Part shown: one piece after another, positions 46,475 to 54,791 of the stretch
How positions within the stretch are numbered: position 1 is the stretch's first letter
Layout of the letters: each line of letters opens with the position of its first letter
Origin: Planctomycetia bacterium
GTDB lineage: Bacteria > Planctomycetota > Phycisphaerae > UBA1845 > UTPLA1
Assembly: GCA_015075745.1 (NCBI GenBank)
Contig: JABTTW010000003.1
Span: forward strand, 235,594 to 299,593
Length of the DNA stretch: 64,000 nucleotides
Reading direction: 5' to 3'
The notes under the pieces: model-generated
Database searches by the model: none
Told to the model about the DNA's origin: nothing
What the model saw: the letters and a program-made list of their open reading frames with translations, nothing else
Position numbers and translations under genes: made by a program

Positions 46475-46488
46475 CGCTCCGCGGAGCG
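46475..46488. repeat. Perfect 14-bp palindrome in the polymerase upstream spacer
   Basis: CGCTCCGCGGAGCG, with an extra CGCTCCGC direct repeat 12 bases away. It sits in the 208-base spacer between the FrhB-like gene and the polymerase. No T-run follows on either strand, so it is not a standard terminator. Confidence 0.35.
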
Positions 46489-46502
46489 AAGAATCCCATT
46501 AC

Positions 46503-47885
46503 TCAATCAAGAGAATAATCTTGCCCTATCTTGACGACCGATACTCCCGACGAAGATGCATTCAGTGTATCTCCGAAACAGTTTGTCGATGATACAATTC
46601 TGCTCGCCCCATATATGCCACCAATTGGAATAACTGCGCGCCGAGTTCGCAAACTGCGCCGTTTGACTCGGAATATCGCCCCTACTATCGATGCGACTTT
46701 TTCTCTTAGAGACTGCGTCCGCAGCCAGGTCTTGAACATAGGCATTCCCTGATACTTCGGTATCGAGATACCGGCCAGCCGCAGCCCGAAGAGCCGCCCC
46801 CACACCGCCCCCCGCGTCTTAAGGAGGTTTTTTTGCGACGCCGGCAGCTTCCATGCCTCCGCATGCTCCAGCTTGATCGCCTGCTGCCCCATCGCGCTGC
46901 GGATGACCTCTCGTCCTCGCTCTGTCCGCGCCAGCACCAGCGATTGCCCCGCCTCGCCCGCCGGAATCTTCCGATACCAGGGGTCCCCCACTGCGATGTC
47001 AGCAAATTCGCCAGTGTGATCAGGACAGAGATTGCACCGCCATTGTTTGTTTCTCGCCAGAATGCCCCACGACTCCTCGTAGCTCAAGTTCCGCTCCTGA
47101 ATCTCCCCCGCCTCATCGCGAAACGTCACCGTCCACTTCCCAGGCCACCCGTTCCCCCGGTATCGCAGGCCCTCAACCTTGGAGGGGTCGGTCACCCCGA
47201 CGTGACGCAGTAGCTCCAGGGTCGCCTTCGTCGTCGGCGTCCCCGCGCAGAAAAATGCGACCGTCAGGCCGATCTTTTCGTCAAGCCGGGGCCGCAGCTT
47301 TCTTGCCTTCCACACCGCCGCCACGTCGCACGGCTTCCCAATGAACACGCACGGCCCCGGTGCATCCTCGATCATCTGCAGTCCGTCGCAGGGGCTCGCC
47401 GGCGCATATCGCGATCCCGTCCGCGCCAGAAGTTCCTCCCGGCTCCGGCTCATCACCGTCTCGTTTAGGAGTGGTACGTCCTTCCTCGCGGCGATATGTA
47501 GCACACCGTAATAGCCAAGCTTCTCAATGCAGTAGAGCGCCAGCGCTGTCGCAGCCCCGCCGCTCGACCCGGCGAAACGAATCTCCCCGTCCGCCGCGTA
47601 GCCCTCCCACATCTCACGGATCGGCCCCCATTCGCGAACGAGTTCCTTAATCAATCCTGGATCGCGCCGTTCAAACTCGTGCGCCAGCCCCTGCCCGGGG
47701 CACGCCGCCATTGCCTCGCTCAATTGGCCGCTGTGCTCGTTCCCCTGCTTCACGAGAGGCCGCCGACCGTATTCCAGCGTGTCGACCATCTCGATGGAGT
47801 TCGCGGCTAGATACCCGCAGGCCCCACATCCACAGCAGAGCTGATACTCCGCCACGTCGCGGATGCTGTTCACCTTCAGGCGCAA
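46503..47885 (-). CDS. FrhB-like (coenzyme F420 hydrogenase/dehydrogenase beta subunit family) protein
   Basis: About 460 residues; TTG at 47885 or GTG at 47873 is the start. N-terminal cysteine cluster QLCCGCGACGYLAANSIEMV, then GEIRFAGSSGGAATALALYC and GYYGVLHIA, then PCVFIGKPCDVAAVWKARKL and KIGLTVAFFCAGTPTTKATL, and a later RCNLCPDHTGEFADIAVGDP cluster. This set defines the FrhB family found in many exopolysaccharide loci, usually beside a pyruvyltransferase as here. These homologues probably carry Fe-S clusters and flavin; their reaction in polysaccharide synthesis is not established. Overlaps the acyltransferase gene by up to ten bases. Confidence 0.85.
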   Translation of the reverse strand: MRLKVNSIRDVAEYQLCCGCGACGYLAANSIEMVDTLEYGRRPLVKQGNEHSGQLSEAMAACPGQGLAHEFERRDPGLIKELVREWGPIREMWEGYAADGEIRFAGSSGGAATALALYCIEKLGYYGVLHIAARKDVPLLNETVMSRSREELLARTGSRYAPASPCDGLQMIEDAPGPCVFIGKPCDVAAVWKARKLRPRLDEKIGLTVAFFCAGTPTTKATLELLRHVGVTDPSKVEGLRYRGNGWPGKWTVTFRDEAGEIQERNLSYEESWGILARNKQWRCNLCPDHTGEFADIAVGDPWYRKIPAGEAGQSLVLARTERGREVIRSAMGQQAIKLEHAEAWKLPASQKNLLKTRGAVWGRLFGLRLAGISIPKYQGMPMFKTWLRTQSLREKVASIVGAIFRVKRRSLRTRRAVIPIGGIYGASRIVSSTNCFGDTLNASSSGVSVVKIGQDYSLD

Positions 47886-48664
47886 ACTGGTTCTCCGTGT
47901 CTGCTCATTTCGGCGACCTTGCTTAGGAGAGGATGTGTCGGCGCCTCGCCGATCGGCTGAATCATGTCCGGCATGTACTCACTGAGATCGTAGATCGACC
48001 TCTCCCACCATCGGCTGGCCAGGAGTTTTCCAATCGCGTCACGCCCGAATCGATATCGAATCAGCCGAGCGGGGTTTCCGCCGACAATGGCGAAGTCGGG
48101 AACATCGCGGGTAACCACGCTACATGCCGCAACGACCGCCCCGATGCCGACCCGGCTGCACTTCGCCGTGATGAATGAGTTAGCCCCAATCCATGCATCA
48201 TGGCCGATCTCAATCGCCCCACTCGGTATATTGTCTTCTCTCACGAATCCAAGCTTCGAGTTATAGAAAAATGGGTGCATCGAGAGCCGTTCGATCGGGT
48301 GGTTTCGATGTGCATACTGAACGCCAGCGGCCATTGAAACGTACCTTCCTATGACCACGCCCGGCGGGAATGCCCCGATAGCAAAACAGGACCCGTAGGA
48401 GTACGCACCAATCTCAACCCCGCAGTATTGTTGGATGATCTCGCGCGCGGTTCGCGAGAAATAGGGCCCGCCTTCCGTTCGCAGTGCCAGTCTCACCGCT
48501 CTCGCTCGCGCCCTTGAGATCGCTGCGATCGCTGTGATCGCCGGAGCAAGCACGCTTGTCCGAAGTTCGCTGTCTTGTTTTGCGTTCAAATCTGTGTTTT
48601 CAGTAAGACAGGCCTGTATGCAGGAGAGCATATGCTGCCCGTCGGAATTCGCTGCGGCTTTCAT
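47876..48664 (-). CDS. Hexapeptide-repeat acyltransferase (WcaF/CatB-like)
   Basis: Up to 262 residues; starts at 48664 or 48631 both overlap the flippase gene. The C-terminal half is a left-handed beta-helix: VEIGAYSYGSCFAIGAFPPG, VVIGRYVSMAAGVQYAHRNH, IEIGHDAWIGANSFITAKCS and VGIGAVVAACSVVTRDVPDF, closing with AIVGGNPARLIRYRF. The HRNHP motif is the usual active-site region of xenobiotic/O-acetyltransferases. It would O-acetylate (or similar) a sugar of the repeat unit. Within a run of tightly overlapping polysaccharide genes. Confidence 0.87.
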   Translation of the reverse strand: MKAAANSDGQHMLSCIQACLTENTDLNAKQDSELRTSVLAPAITAIAAISRARARAVRLALRTEGGPYFSRTAREIIQQYCGVEIGAYSYGSCFAIGAFPPGVVIGRYVSMAAGVQYAHRNHPIERLSMHPFFYNSKLGFVREDNIPSGAIEIGHDAWIGANSFITAKCSRVGIGAVVAACSVVTRDVPDFAIVGGNPARLIRYRFGRDAIGKLLASRWWERSIYDLSEYMPDMIQPIGEAPTHPLLSKVAEMSRHGEPVCA

Positions 48665-50081
48665 CGAACGCGCTCATGCCGAGCAACAAAACGCATCCGA
48701 TGACCAACAGGGCAATGATCAGCTTCGCAATCGATTGACTCACGAGTGGCTCCAAGAAGAATGCGCCAGCGATACATGCGGCCGTTACCAAGGCTGGACC
48801 AATCGCAATTCCTACCCGAAGCGATTGTTTCCGCTGCAATCGACTGAGTGAATAAATTAGCCCGAGCAGCTCTCCTGCCGCGCCGGCGACCGCGATCCAG
48901 AAAATGGGCAAGTGAAACCATGCGGCCAGGAGTGCCAGCGGTAGCGCGGCGATTCTGAATAAGTTCGCCATCATCGAGTTGCTTGTGTCGCTTCGCGCCA
49001 TCGCTGCCACAGTCGGAACAATACGAAGCAACCTCGCTCCCTGCATAATTGCCAGCGCCGCAATGATCGTTCCAGCATCCTCATACGCCGACCCAAAAAA
49101 GAGTACGAGCAGTGGCTGACCAGCCAGGATGAAGCCAACGGCAGTGAGGCCGGACAGTCCTGAAAAGAGCTGCACGCTGAGTCGGTAGCGACGACAAAGT
49201 CGCTCGGGAGCGTCCTGAACCTCCGAAAACAGTGGTAAAAGAAGTGAGGTGCTCAAGCTCGCTAAGACCATTGTGGGAGTCATGGTCAGCGCCGCCGCGA
49301 CCGAATACAATCCAAGGTCGTGCATCGAATACATCGATCCCACCACCAGCCGGTCCCCCTGCAGGATGCCGAACATGAGAAGTCCGTTCACCAATAGCGG
49401 CCACCCGAAGGTTACTAAGCGATGGGCGCTCCGCCGGTCCCAGGCCCAACGGTACCGCCGGAGAGCAAAGGCGTGCGAAATGATGGCAAACGATCCCGCC
49501 TGCAGGATCACCAGCCAGAGCATGGCCGAGTAGTCCCCCAGCCACGCCGCCAGCGGCCACGCCGACAGAGTCGCCACCAGTTGCGATCCGGCCTCTGCCG
49601 CCACCTGCGGTCCGAATCGCATCCCCCGCTGCAAGCGGATGGGATCCAAGTGAGCCAGGCCCCGCATCAGCGGAACCAGCCCGAGCACCACGAATGCCCA
49701 CTGCGCCTCCGGCACATCGAAGAGTCGTGAGATCGGCTTGGCCAGGCCCGCAATGAAGATCGCCGCCATCAGTCCCCGCACGAAAAGCCACGACTGCGCC
49801 GTCGCCTGCAGCAGTTCGTTGTCCCCGTCCTTCGCCTGGATAATCAGTTTATCCGACCCCAGATCGCTGATCATCTCAAAGACGGAAACGGTGATCGCAA
49901 ACGTCGCCGCAATGCCGAAGTCCTCCGGGGTCACCAGCCGCGCCACGATGAGATTCCGGACAAACGAAAGAATGCGACCCAGTCCCTGGCCCGTGCTAAG
50001 GATCGCCGCTCCCTTAAAGACGTTCTTCCGCAGGCTCAGCGCATCACCCCTTCCGCAAGAAGACTTTGAGATCGCTCGCAC
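48600..50081 (-). CDS. Wzx-like polysaccharide flippase (MOP superfamily)
   Basis: About 480-494 residues with twelve or more helices. It begins LRKNVFKGAAILSTGQGLGR and continues ILSFVRNLIVARLVTPEDFG, the standard opening of Wzx/RfbX-type flippases. Start is uncertain: GTG at 50081 overlaps the pyruvyltransferase by 46 bases, while a CTG at 50039 would give a CTGA overlap with its stop and has AAGGGG at a good distance. Role: moves the undecaprenyl-linked repeat unit across the inner membrane for the polymerase at 44909-46294. Confidence 0.88.
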   Translation of the reverse strand: MRAISKSSCGRGDALSLRKNVFKGAAILSTGQGLGRILSFVRNLIVARLVTPEDFGIAATFAITVSVFEMISDLGSDKLIIQAKDGDNELLQATAQSWLFVRGLMAAIFIAGLAKPISRLFDVPEAQWAFVVLGLVPLMRGLAHLDPIRLQRGMRFGPQVAAEAGSQLVATLSAWPLAAWLGDYSAMLWLVILQAGSFAIISHAFALRRYRWAWDRRSAHRLVTFGWPLLVNGLLMFGILQGDRLVVGSMYSMHDLGLYSVAAALTMTPTMVLASLSTSLLLPLFSEVQDAPERLCRRYRLSVQLFSGLSGLTAVGFILAGQPLLVLFFGSAYEDAGTIIAALAIMQGARLLRIVPTVAAMARSDTSNSMMANLFRIAALPLALLAAWFHLPIFWIAVAGAAGELLGLIYSLSRLQRKQSLRVGIAIGPALVTAACIAGAFFLEPLVSQSIAKLIIALLVIGCVLLLGMSAFDESRSEFRRAAYALLHTGLSY

Positions 50082-51430
50082 GGACTCGTCTGGAGCTCCC
50101 GTGTGAACCCCCGCGCCCGGTCCACCGCATCGGCTGCCCCCAGACAGTTCGCCGCCGTCGCCGCCCGTCGCTGCCACCGCTCCCACAACAGATTTGCAAC
50201 CGCTTCACTCCCCATTGACCGTGGGTCGATCACGCTTTCCCCCTCCCCGCACGTCTCAAAGACTCCCATCGTCTTGATGCTGTAGGCGATCGCCGCCGTC
50301 GGCACCCCGCTCGACAGGCCCGCAATGCACGCGTGCATTCGCGTCCCGCAGAACCAGTCGCAACGCCCGATCACCCACTTCATCTCTCGGGGGTCGTTGA
50401 TTCCCATGGGAATCTGTTCTACCCGCTCGCTCGCCGCCCGCCGCACCCGCGCATCCCCATCGTCGGCCAGTGCCGCCATCACCGCCTCGTTCGCCCCGGG
50501 GTCGCTCTCATAGTGCCCCGGCGCTGTCATCACATGTGGGATCAGCAAGATGTTCGCGTCGCCTCCGACGAGTGCCTGCCGCAGGAATCCCAGCACCGCC
50601 TCGCGATAGTCTGCTTTGAAGCCATACCGCGACCGCATCGCCGCCGGGTCGTGCCAGATGAGCCCGCTCACATTGAAGCCGATCGTCTCGGCCTTTCTCT
50701 GTTTGCTCAGCCAGGTCGCCACCGACCCCGGCAATTGCATAGTTGGCGCGCATGTCTCAAGCGCAAAGGCCACGTCCACCCCACACTTGTGCCGCGCCGG
50801 GTCGAAGTCGCGCCCCGCCAGTTCCTTCAGCGTCGCGTAGCTGCGTTCGTCACGTGCCCATGCCACGGCCGACCGCCGCACGATTTCCGCCGCCTTGTCG
50901 CGCGTTCGCTTCTCGTTAAAGGGTCCATACGTCTGCGGCAACAGCACCAGCGGTTTGCCCATCTCCAGTGCCAGTTCCTTCGCCATACTCACCGACGCGA
51001 ACCGCCGCGAACCGTACAGATCCGTAAAGCTGTCGCCCCCGCTGATATCGAAGACTACATCCGCCTCGCGAAGCACTCTCACCGCTTCGTTCCCCAGGCC
51101 ACCCAGCCGGTGCGACCAGCGGATGTTCCAGAATGTCTCCCGCTGCCAGTACCGGCGGGACAGCTTCGCTCCCACCCGCTTGTATGTATGGCGCCCCTCC
51201 GCGGATTCAAATGTCTCCTGTCGCCCCCCGCGTCCATAGTCGAAGACCGTGATCTCGTGACGCGGGTCATCCCGGAACATCTCCTGCAAGACCGAGATGC
51301 ATAGCGCCGACACGCCCAGGTTTGCCGTGTCCGGCGCCGCCCCGAAGTACGCCACCTTCAGCGGCCGCCCCTCGCGCTCACCAGCCGTGGCCGAAATATT
51401 CGATTGGAAGTTTGTTGCCGTTGCTGTCAC
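50036..51430 (-). CDS. Polysaccharide pyruvyl transferase family protein
   Basis: 464 residues. N-terminal LKVAYFGAAPDTANLGVSAL resembles the opening of CsaB/WcaK proteins, with NLG-V in place of NxGD. DVVFDISGGDSFTDLYG and LLPQTYGPFNEKRTR are the mid-family blocks, and VIGRCDWFCGTRMHACIAGL followed by GVPTAAIAYSIKTMG is the C-terminal signature (Arg-Met-His-Ala). Predicted to add a pyruvate ketal to a sugar, giving negative charge. It forms an overlapping run with the flippase, acyltransferase and FrhB-like genes. The start ATG at 51430 is the first plausible one. Confidence 0.9.
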   Translation of the reverse strand: MTATATNFQSNISATAGEREGRPLKVAYFGAAPDTANLGVSALCISVLQEMFRDDPRHEITVFDYGRGGRQETFESAEGRHTYKRVGAKLSRRYWQRETFWNIRWSHRLGGLGNEAVRVLREADVVFDISGGDSFTDLYGSRRFASVSMAKELALEMGKPLVLLPQTYGPFNEKRTRDKAAEIVRRSAVAWARDERSYATLKELAGRDFDPARHKCGVDVAFALETCAPTMQLPGSVATWLSKQRKAETIGFNVSGLIWHDPAAMRSRYGFKADYREAVLGFLRQALVGGDANILLIPHVMTAPGHYESDPGANEAVMAALADDGDARVRRAASERVEQIPMGINDPREMKWVIGRCDWFCGTRMHACIAGLSSGVPTAAIAYSIKTMGVFETCGEGESVIDPRSMGSEAVANLLWERWQRRAATAANCLGAADAVDRARGFTRELQTSPCERSQSLLAEGVMR

Positions 51431-51589
51431 GTCGTTCTCATCCGTTCATCCGCGTCGGCTTCGATTCCAGCTCTGGGCGTGGCTCCCCTGACTTCCGCGT
51501 AGCAGCCGGCCCCCGCGCCGGCCGAGGAGACAAAAGAACGCAGCCGACCAGGTAACGCCCCGCGAACCCGCGGATTCGAAACGCCCGGT

Positions 51590-52021
51590 TTGCCCCGCCC
51601 GCAATCCCCCGTCACAATCGTCGTCGTGCCGTACACCGTCGCGCTTACTGAATCCTCGTGGCCCGCGTGGCTTGTTAACTTCGTCCACAGTCTGCGGAGC
51701 GTCTTTGCCTGGTTCGCCGACCACAATCTTTTCGGCATCCCCCTCGACTGGCCCGCCCGCTTTGTTCTTATCGCCGCTCTCTACGCCCTTTGTCGCCTTC
51801 GACTGTCCCCGCGAGGTGCCGCCGTCGTGGCAGTCACCGTCCTCCTCGCCAAGGAGCTCTTCGACATCTTCGCCCACCTCGACCTCTTCCGCCCTCGCGC
51901 GCCGGACTGGGGCGACGCGGCCGACATCGCCAGCGGCCTTGCCGGGCTCTGTCTCGCCCGCCTGATTGATCGTCGTCTCACACGTCGCTCCAGAGCAGTT
52001 GCCGATGCTCCGGACGATTAA
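51590..52021 (+). CDS. VanZ-like small membrane protein
   Basis: About 143 residues, on the opposite strand to the rest of the locus. Two or three hydrophobic helices (WPARFVLIAALYALCRLRLS, AAVVAVTVLLAKELFDIFAH) and the sequence KELFDIFAHLDLFRPRAPDW with DWGDAADIASGLAGL matches the K-E-x-x-D ... D-x-x-D-x-x-x-N/S pattern of VanZ-like proteins. VanZ-like proteins are frequent in exosortase and exopolysaccharide loci, without a settled function. The start is uncertain: TTG at 51590 or GTG 36 bases later. Confidence 0.65.
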   Translation: MPRPQSPVTIVVVPYTVALTESSWPAWLVNFVHSLRSVFAWFADHNLFGIPLDWPARFVLIAALYALCRLRLSPRGAAVVAVTVLLAKELFDIFAHLDLFRPRAPDWGDAADIASGLAGLCLARLIDRRLTRRSRAVADAPDD

Positions 52022-52140
52022 ACGCTCGCCGGAACGGTTGAAAAAACGGTCCGTGTCTTGCCAATGTCATGAGCCGCGGCCCGATGGAGCCAAGCTGTCG
52101 CGACTCGACGCCTTCCTCCTCGAGGGTCGTACGTGCGTGT

Positions 52141-52881
52141 TCATGGCCCGCCGTGATCGCCGCTCTTCGGCAGCAGTTCCAATATCTCTCCCAGCGTCGC
52201 CTCCGCAAATTGCGTCACCCGTCGCCGTGCCGGCCCGTTGTCTATGTCCGCGTTCGTTGCGATCTGCACCTGTGCCACGTAATGCCCAGCGTCCCGCGCG
52301 AGGTTGGGCGATCGCCACTCGACTCCCCAGAAGCTGTCCTCATCCACCGTCACGTCTCCGCCCAGCACGTAGTAGTTGAGCACCACCGTCCGCACATCAA
52401 CTGCCCCCGGCTTCATGAACGAATGTACCAAGGCCGGTGAAGTCGTCGCTCCTGCCCTTAGCTGGATCTCCTCCGTGCCAAGGTGGCTGTGCCCCGAGTT
52501 CGGAAAGCACACCGTCGGCCGGTGCCGCAGCATCGTCCTGGGTCGCCCGGTGTACGCAACATAGAGGTTCACCGCCTCCCGCGTTCCGCTCCGCCGGTAG
52601 ATCCGGTTTATATAGTCGTCGTTCCCCGCGATCTTCTGCACCCCTTCCGACAGCGGCACCTCTTCGCCCACCCACTCGCCAAATTCCATCGGCAATGACT
52701 TGATGGGCCTGGGCAGCTCGACGCGCTCCGCCAGCGCTGCGTCCAGTGCCGAGGCCGCTGCACGATACCCGGCTCCAGTCGCCACCAGAAAGATCGCCGC
52801 GAAGGCCGCGACCCGCGCGATTCCCTTCCGCGCCGCATGGGCCCTGCCGGAATGATTCAAGTCTGTCACTTCACTCACCAT
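52141..52881 (-). CDS. epsI: Exosortase-associated protein EpsI
   Basis: 246 residues from the ATG with GGAG eight bases upstream. One N-terminal helix (GIARVAAFAAIFLVATGAGY), then a periplasmic domain with IKSLPMEFGEWVGEEVPLSE, VNLYVAYTGRPRTMLRHRPT and VCFPNSGHSHLGTEEIQL, which match the EpsI family (W-x-G ... Y ... H-x-P-x-x-C-x-P-x-x-G). In many genomes EpsI is fused to or next to an exosortase; here the LuxR-type gene lies between them. Works with the exosortase in PEP-CTERM protein processing and exopolysaccharide assembly; its exact biochemical role is not established. Confidence 0.9.
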   Translation of the reverse strand: MVSEVTDLNHSGRAHAARKGIARVAAFAAIFLVATGAGYRAAASALDAALAERVELPRPIKSLPMEFGEWVGEEVPLSEGVQKIAGNDDYINRIYRRSGTREAVNLYVAYTGRPRTMLRHRPTVCFPNSGHSHLGTEEIQLRAGATTSPALVHSFMKPGAVDVRTVVLNYYVLGGDVTVDEDSFWGVEWRSPNLARDAGHYVAQVQIATNADIDNGPARRRVTQFAEATLGEILELLPKSGDHGGP

Positions 52882-52918
52882 GGTGCTGCTCCAATCTGAC
52901 TCGGTTCGTATTCCCGGC

Positions 52919-53245
52919 TCACACCGTCGCCTCTGGCGTTGCGATTCTCCAAACCTGCAGCAGCACTTCCCCCTTGTCACATGTACCCAGTTTCTTGTAC
53001 AGGTTTTGCAGGTGGAAACGAACAGTCGGCATGGTCAGCCCTAGCTCGTACGCCATGGACCCGTTCTTCAGTCCGCGGCAGATCAATTCCACGATCTGAT
53101 TCTCCCGCCGAGTCAGGCGATTGCGTTTGGCCAGTTCGCGGATCGCCTCCTCCGCCCCGGGCGGCAATCTGTCGTCTCCACTTGTTGGCAGGCTTAGCTG
53201 CCGCTGGTTCTGTTCGCAATGCTCGATGGCTTGTCGCTGGCCCAT
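52919..53245 (-). CDS. Small LuxR-family HTH regulator
   Basis: 108 residues. The C-terminal two-thirds is a LuxR/GerE helix-turn-helix: NRLTRRENQIVELICRGLKN followed by GSMAYELGLTMPTVRFHLQN and LYKKLGTCDKGEVLLQVW. The N-terminal 40 residues have no receiver or ligand domain. It sits between epsI and the exosortase gene in the same orientation, suggesting it regulates this locus or the PEP-CTERM regulon. A 12-bp-stem hairpin lies upstream at 53321-53364. Start ATG at 53245 has GGAG close upstream. Confidence 0.88.
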   Translation of the reverse strand: MGQRQAIEHCEQNQRQLSLPTSGDDRLPPGAEEAIRELAKRNRLTRRENQIVELICRGLKNGSMAYELGLTMPTVRFHLQNLYKKLGTCDKGEVLLQVWRIATPEATV

Positions 53246-53320
53246 GGCTCCATCACCTCTGGCTCACCTGTCTTGACCTACCACTTCCTTATCTGCTCTC
53301 CTCTTCGCATACGCTCCATT

Positions 53321-53364
53321 CCCGGGGCCGTGAAACCAGCGTTTCACGCCTGCACGGCCCCGGG
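53321..53364. promoter_or_regulatory. Strong inverted repeat upstream of the LuxR-type gene
   Basis: Outer arms CCCGGGGCCGTG (53321-53332) and CACGGCCCCGGG (53353-53364) are perfectly complementary. An inner hairpin TGAAAC-CAGC-GTTTCA (53331-53346) overlaps the first arm by two bases, so the two folds partly compete. No T-tract follows on either strand, so it is more likely an operator or mRNA control structure than an intrinsic terminator. Confidence 0.6.
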
Positions 53365-53464
53365 AAGGGCGAAAGGAGAAAGAGGCCTATTTAAGAAACT
53401 CGTTCGCGGCGGACTCCGAACTCACTTGCGCCGGCGCCGTGATCTTAAGAAATCGATCCCCCAG

Positions 53465-54436
53465 TTACGCCGTTGCCTCCCTCTGTGATCGCCACAAGAC
53501 GTCCATGAGCTTCAGCAACCCGATCGACATCGCCAGCGCCAGCGGCATCATGGCCCATCCTGCTATGTCATGGATGCCTTGCCGTACAACGGTACTCCCC
53601 GAATAGTGCGTCAGTGCCGCCGTAACAAATCCCCGAAGTCCGTTTGACGCAACCGCCACGGGGATGCTCAGCGCAAGCAGCGTCGCCCGTTGCCACCTTG
53701 GTCGTTCGACCACGAAAGCCAGAACCGCCGCGATGAATACGAAAGCCGTCATCATCCGCAGCCCGCTGCACGCCTCTGTCACCGCCACCGTCGTTTGTTC
53801 GTCCAGCCGAAGCACGTTTCCTTCGCGCACCACGAAGAATCCAAACGTCTCCAATCCGAACACCGTTGCCGACGTCGCTGCGTCCTGCAGCGGTAGTGCG
53901 ATTGCTTCGTGGATTCGAGCCGGCAGTGGGACCATGAGCAACAGGAACACCAGCACCCACGCCAAGCGACGCGTCATCGCCGGCCCGACGAAGAGCAGTG
54001 TCAATCCCGCTATGCAGATCACCAACGCGTATCGGTCACCTGATCCAATCCCGAAGTAAAGTCCGAGCAACCGAACTGCTTCTGCGAAAGCCAGCACGCC
54101 GACTCCCGCGAGGCACGGCCGGATAGGCACCTTCGCCAGTTCTTCACGCCTTCGCCAAACCAGGTACGCTGCCACCGGAAGCACCAGCATTCCGATGGAG
54201 TAGTCCTCATTGCGAAACCAGAAGACGACCAGTTCGGTGATCGTGCTCCAGTAGCTCCACGTCAGGCAGACCAGCACGCCCACGACCGCGCTCGCGGTCC
54301 GCGCATCGACGCGAGCCAGGATCGGAGCCTGCGCCTCTCCGTGACTGCGCCGGCCCCGCGCACGCGACGGGCGTCGCCGCGTCGACTCGCCGATCGGCTT
54401 TAGCACGCTGCGACTCATGCGCCGGGCTCGGTCCAT
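53465..54436 (-). CDS. Exosortase / archaeosortase family transpeptidase
   Basis: 323 residues. After a basic N-terminal stretch come about eight membrane helices. The catalytic triad is visible: Cys223 in VTEACSGLRMMTAF, Arg268 in PVAVASNGLRGFVTAAL, His289 in GIHDIAGWAMMPL. This membrane enzyme cleaves the PEP-CTERM tail of exported proteins and joins them to an envelope acceptor. Candidate substrates in this window are at 4450-5634, 23605-24291 and 24620-25285. EpsI and the other exopolysaccharide genes around it are the standard partners. An exact subtype cannot be named by eye. Confidence 0.93.
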   Translation of the reverse strand: MDRARRMSRSVLKPIGESTRRRPSRARGRRSHGEAQAPILARVDARTASAVVGVLVCLTWSYWSTITELVVFWFRNEDYSIGMLVLPVAAYLVWRRREELAKVPIRPCLAGVGVLAFAEAVRLLGLYFGIGSGDRYALVICIAGLTLLFVGPAMTRRLAWVLVFLLLMVPLPARIHEAIALPLQDAATSATVFGLETFGFFVVREGNVLRLDEQTTVAVTEACSGLRMMTAFVFIAAVLAFVVERPRWQRATLLALSIPVAVASNGLRGFVTAALTHYSGSTVVRQGIHDIAGWAMMPLALAMSIGLLKLMDVLWRSQREATA

Positions 54437-54485
54437 TCAAAGGGCCGCACGCCTCCCGCCCGCATGTCGCGTTGTCTATCAAGTC

Positions 54486-54779
54486 TCACTTCGCCGAAGC
54501 CTCCACCATCTCACCTTCGAATGCCCCATAATGCATCTCGTAATACCGGTGGTACTCAACGGACATGATCGATTGCCACCATGCCTCATTCTCGGCAAAC
54601 CACTGAATCGTCTCCGCCAGCCCCGAGGAAAAGCCCACCTGCGGCCGCCATCCCAGCTCGGTCTGCAGCTTCGTCGAACTGACTGCGTATCGCCGATCGT
54701 GCGCCGGCCTGTCCTGCACCCGCCGGACGAAATTGGAGCCGAACTAACCCGCCCCACCAGTAATCAGCATCCGGTTCAT
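54486..54779 (-). pseudogene. rfbB: dTDP-glucose 4,6-dehydratase remnant (N-terminus joined to C-terminus)
   Basis: Starting at ATG 54779, 13 bases after the rfbA stop: MNRMLITGGAG, a TAG stop, then FGSNFVRR, which is the Rossmann opening of RfbB (GGAGFIGSNFVR). The next codons are VQDRPAHDRRYAVSSTKLQT and ELGWRPQVGFSSGLAETIQW, the C-terminal part of the same enzyme, ending at 54486. About 230 residues with the Tyr-x-x-x-Lys active site are missing. The stop and the internal deletion make it non-functional. Confidence 0.88.
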
Positions 54780-54791
54780 GAATGGCCCCAC

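Noticed and set aside
53321..53364. Intrinsic terminator of the exosortase gene
   Set aside because: The stem is strong but no T-run follows on the minus strand, so it was recorded as a regulatory inverted repeat.
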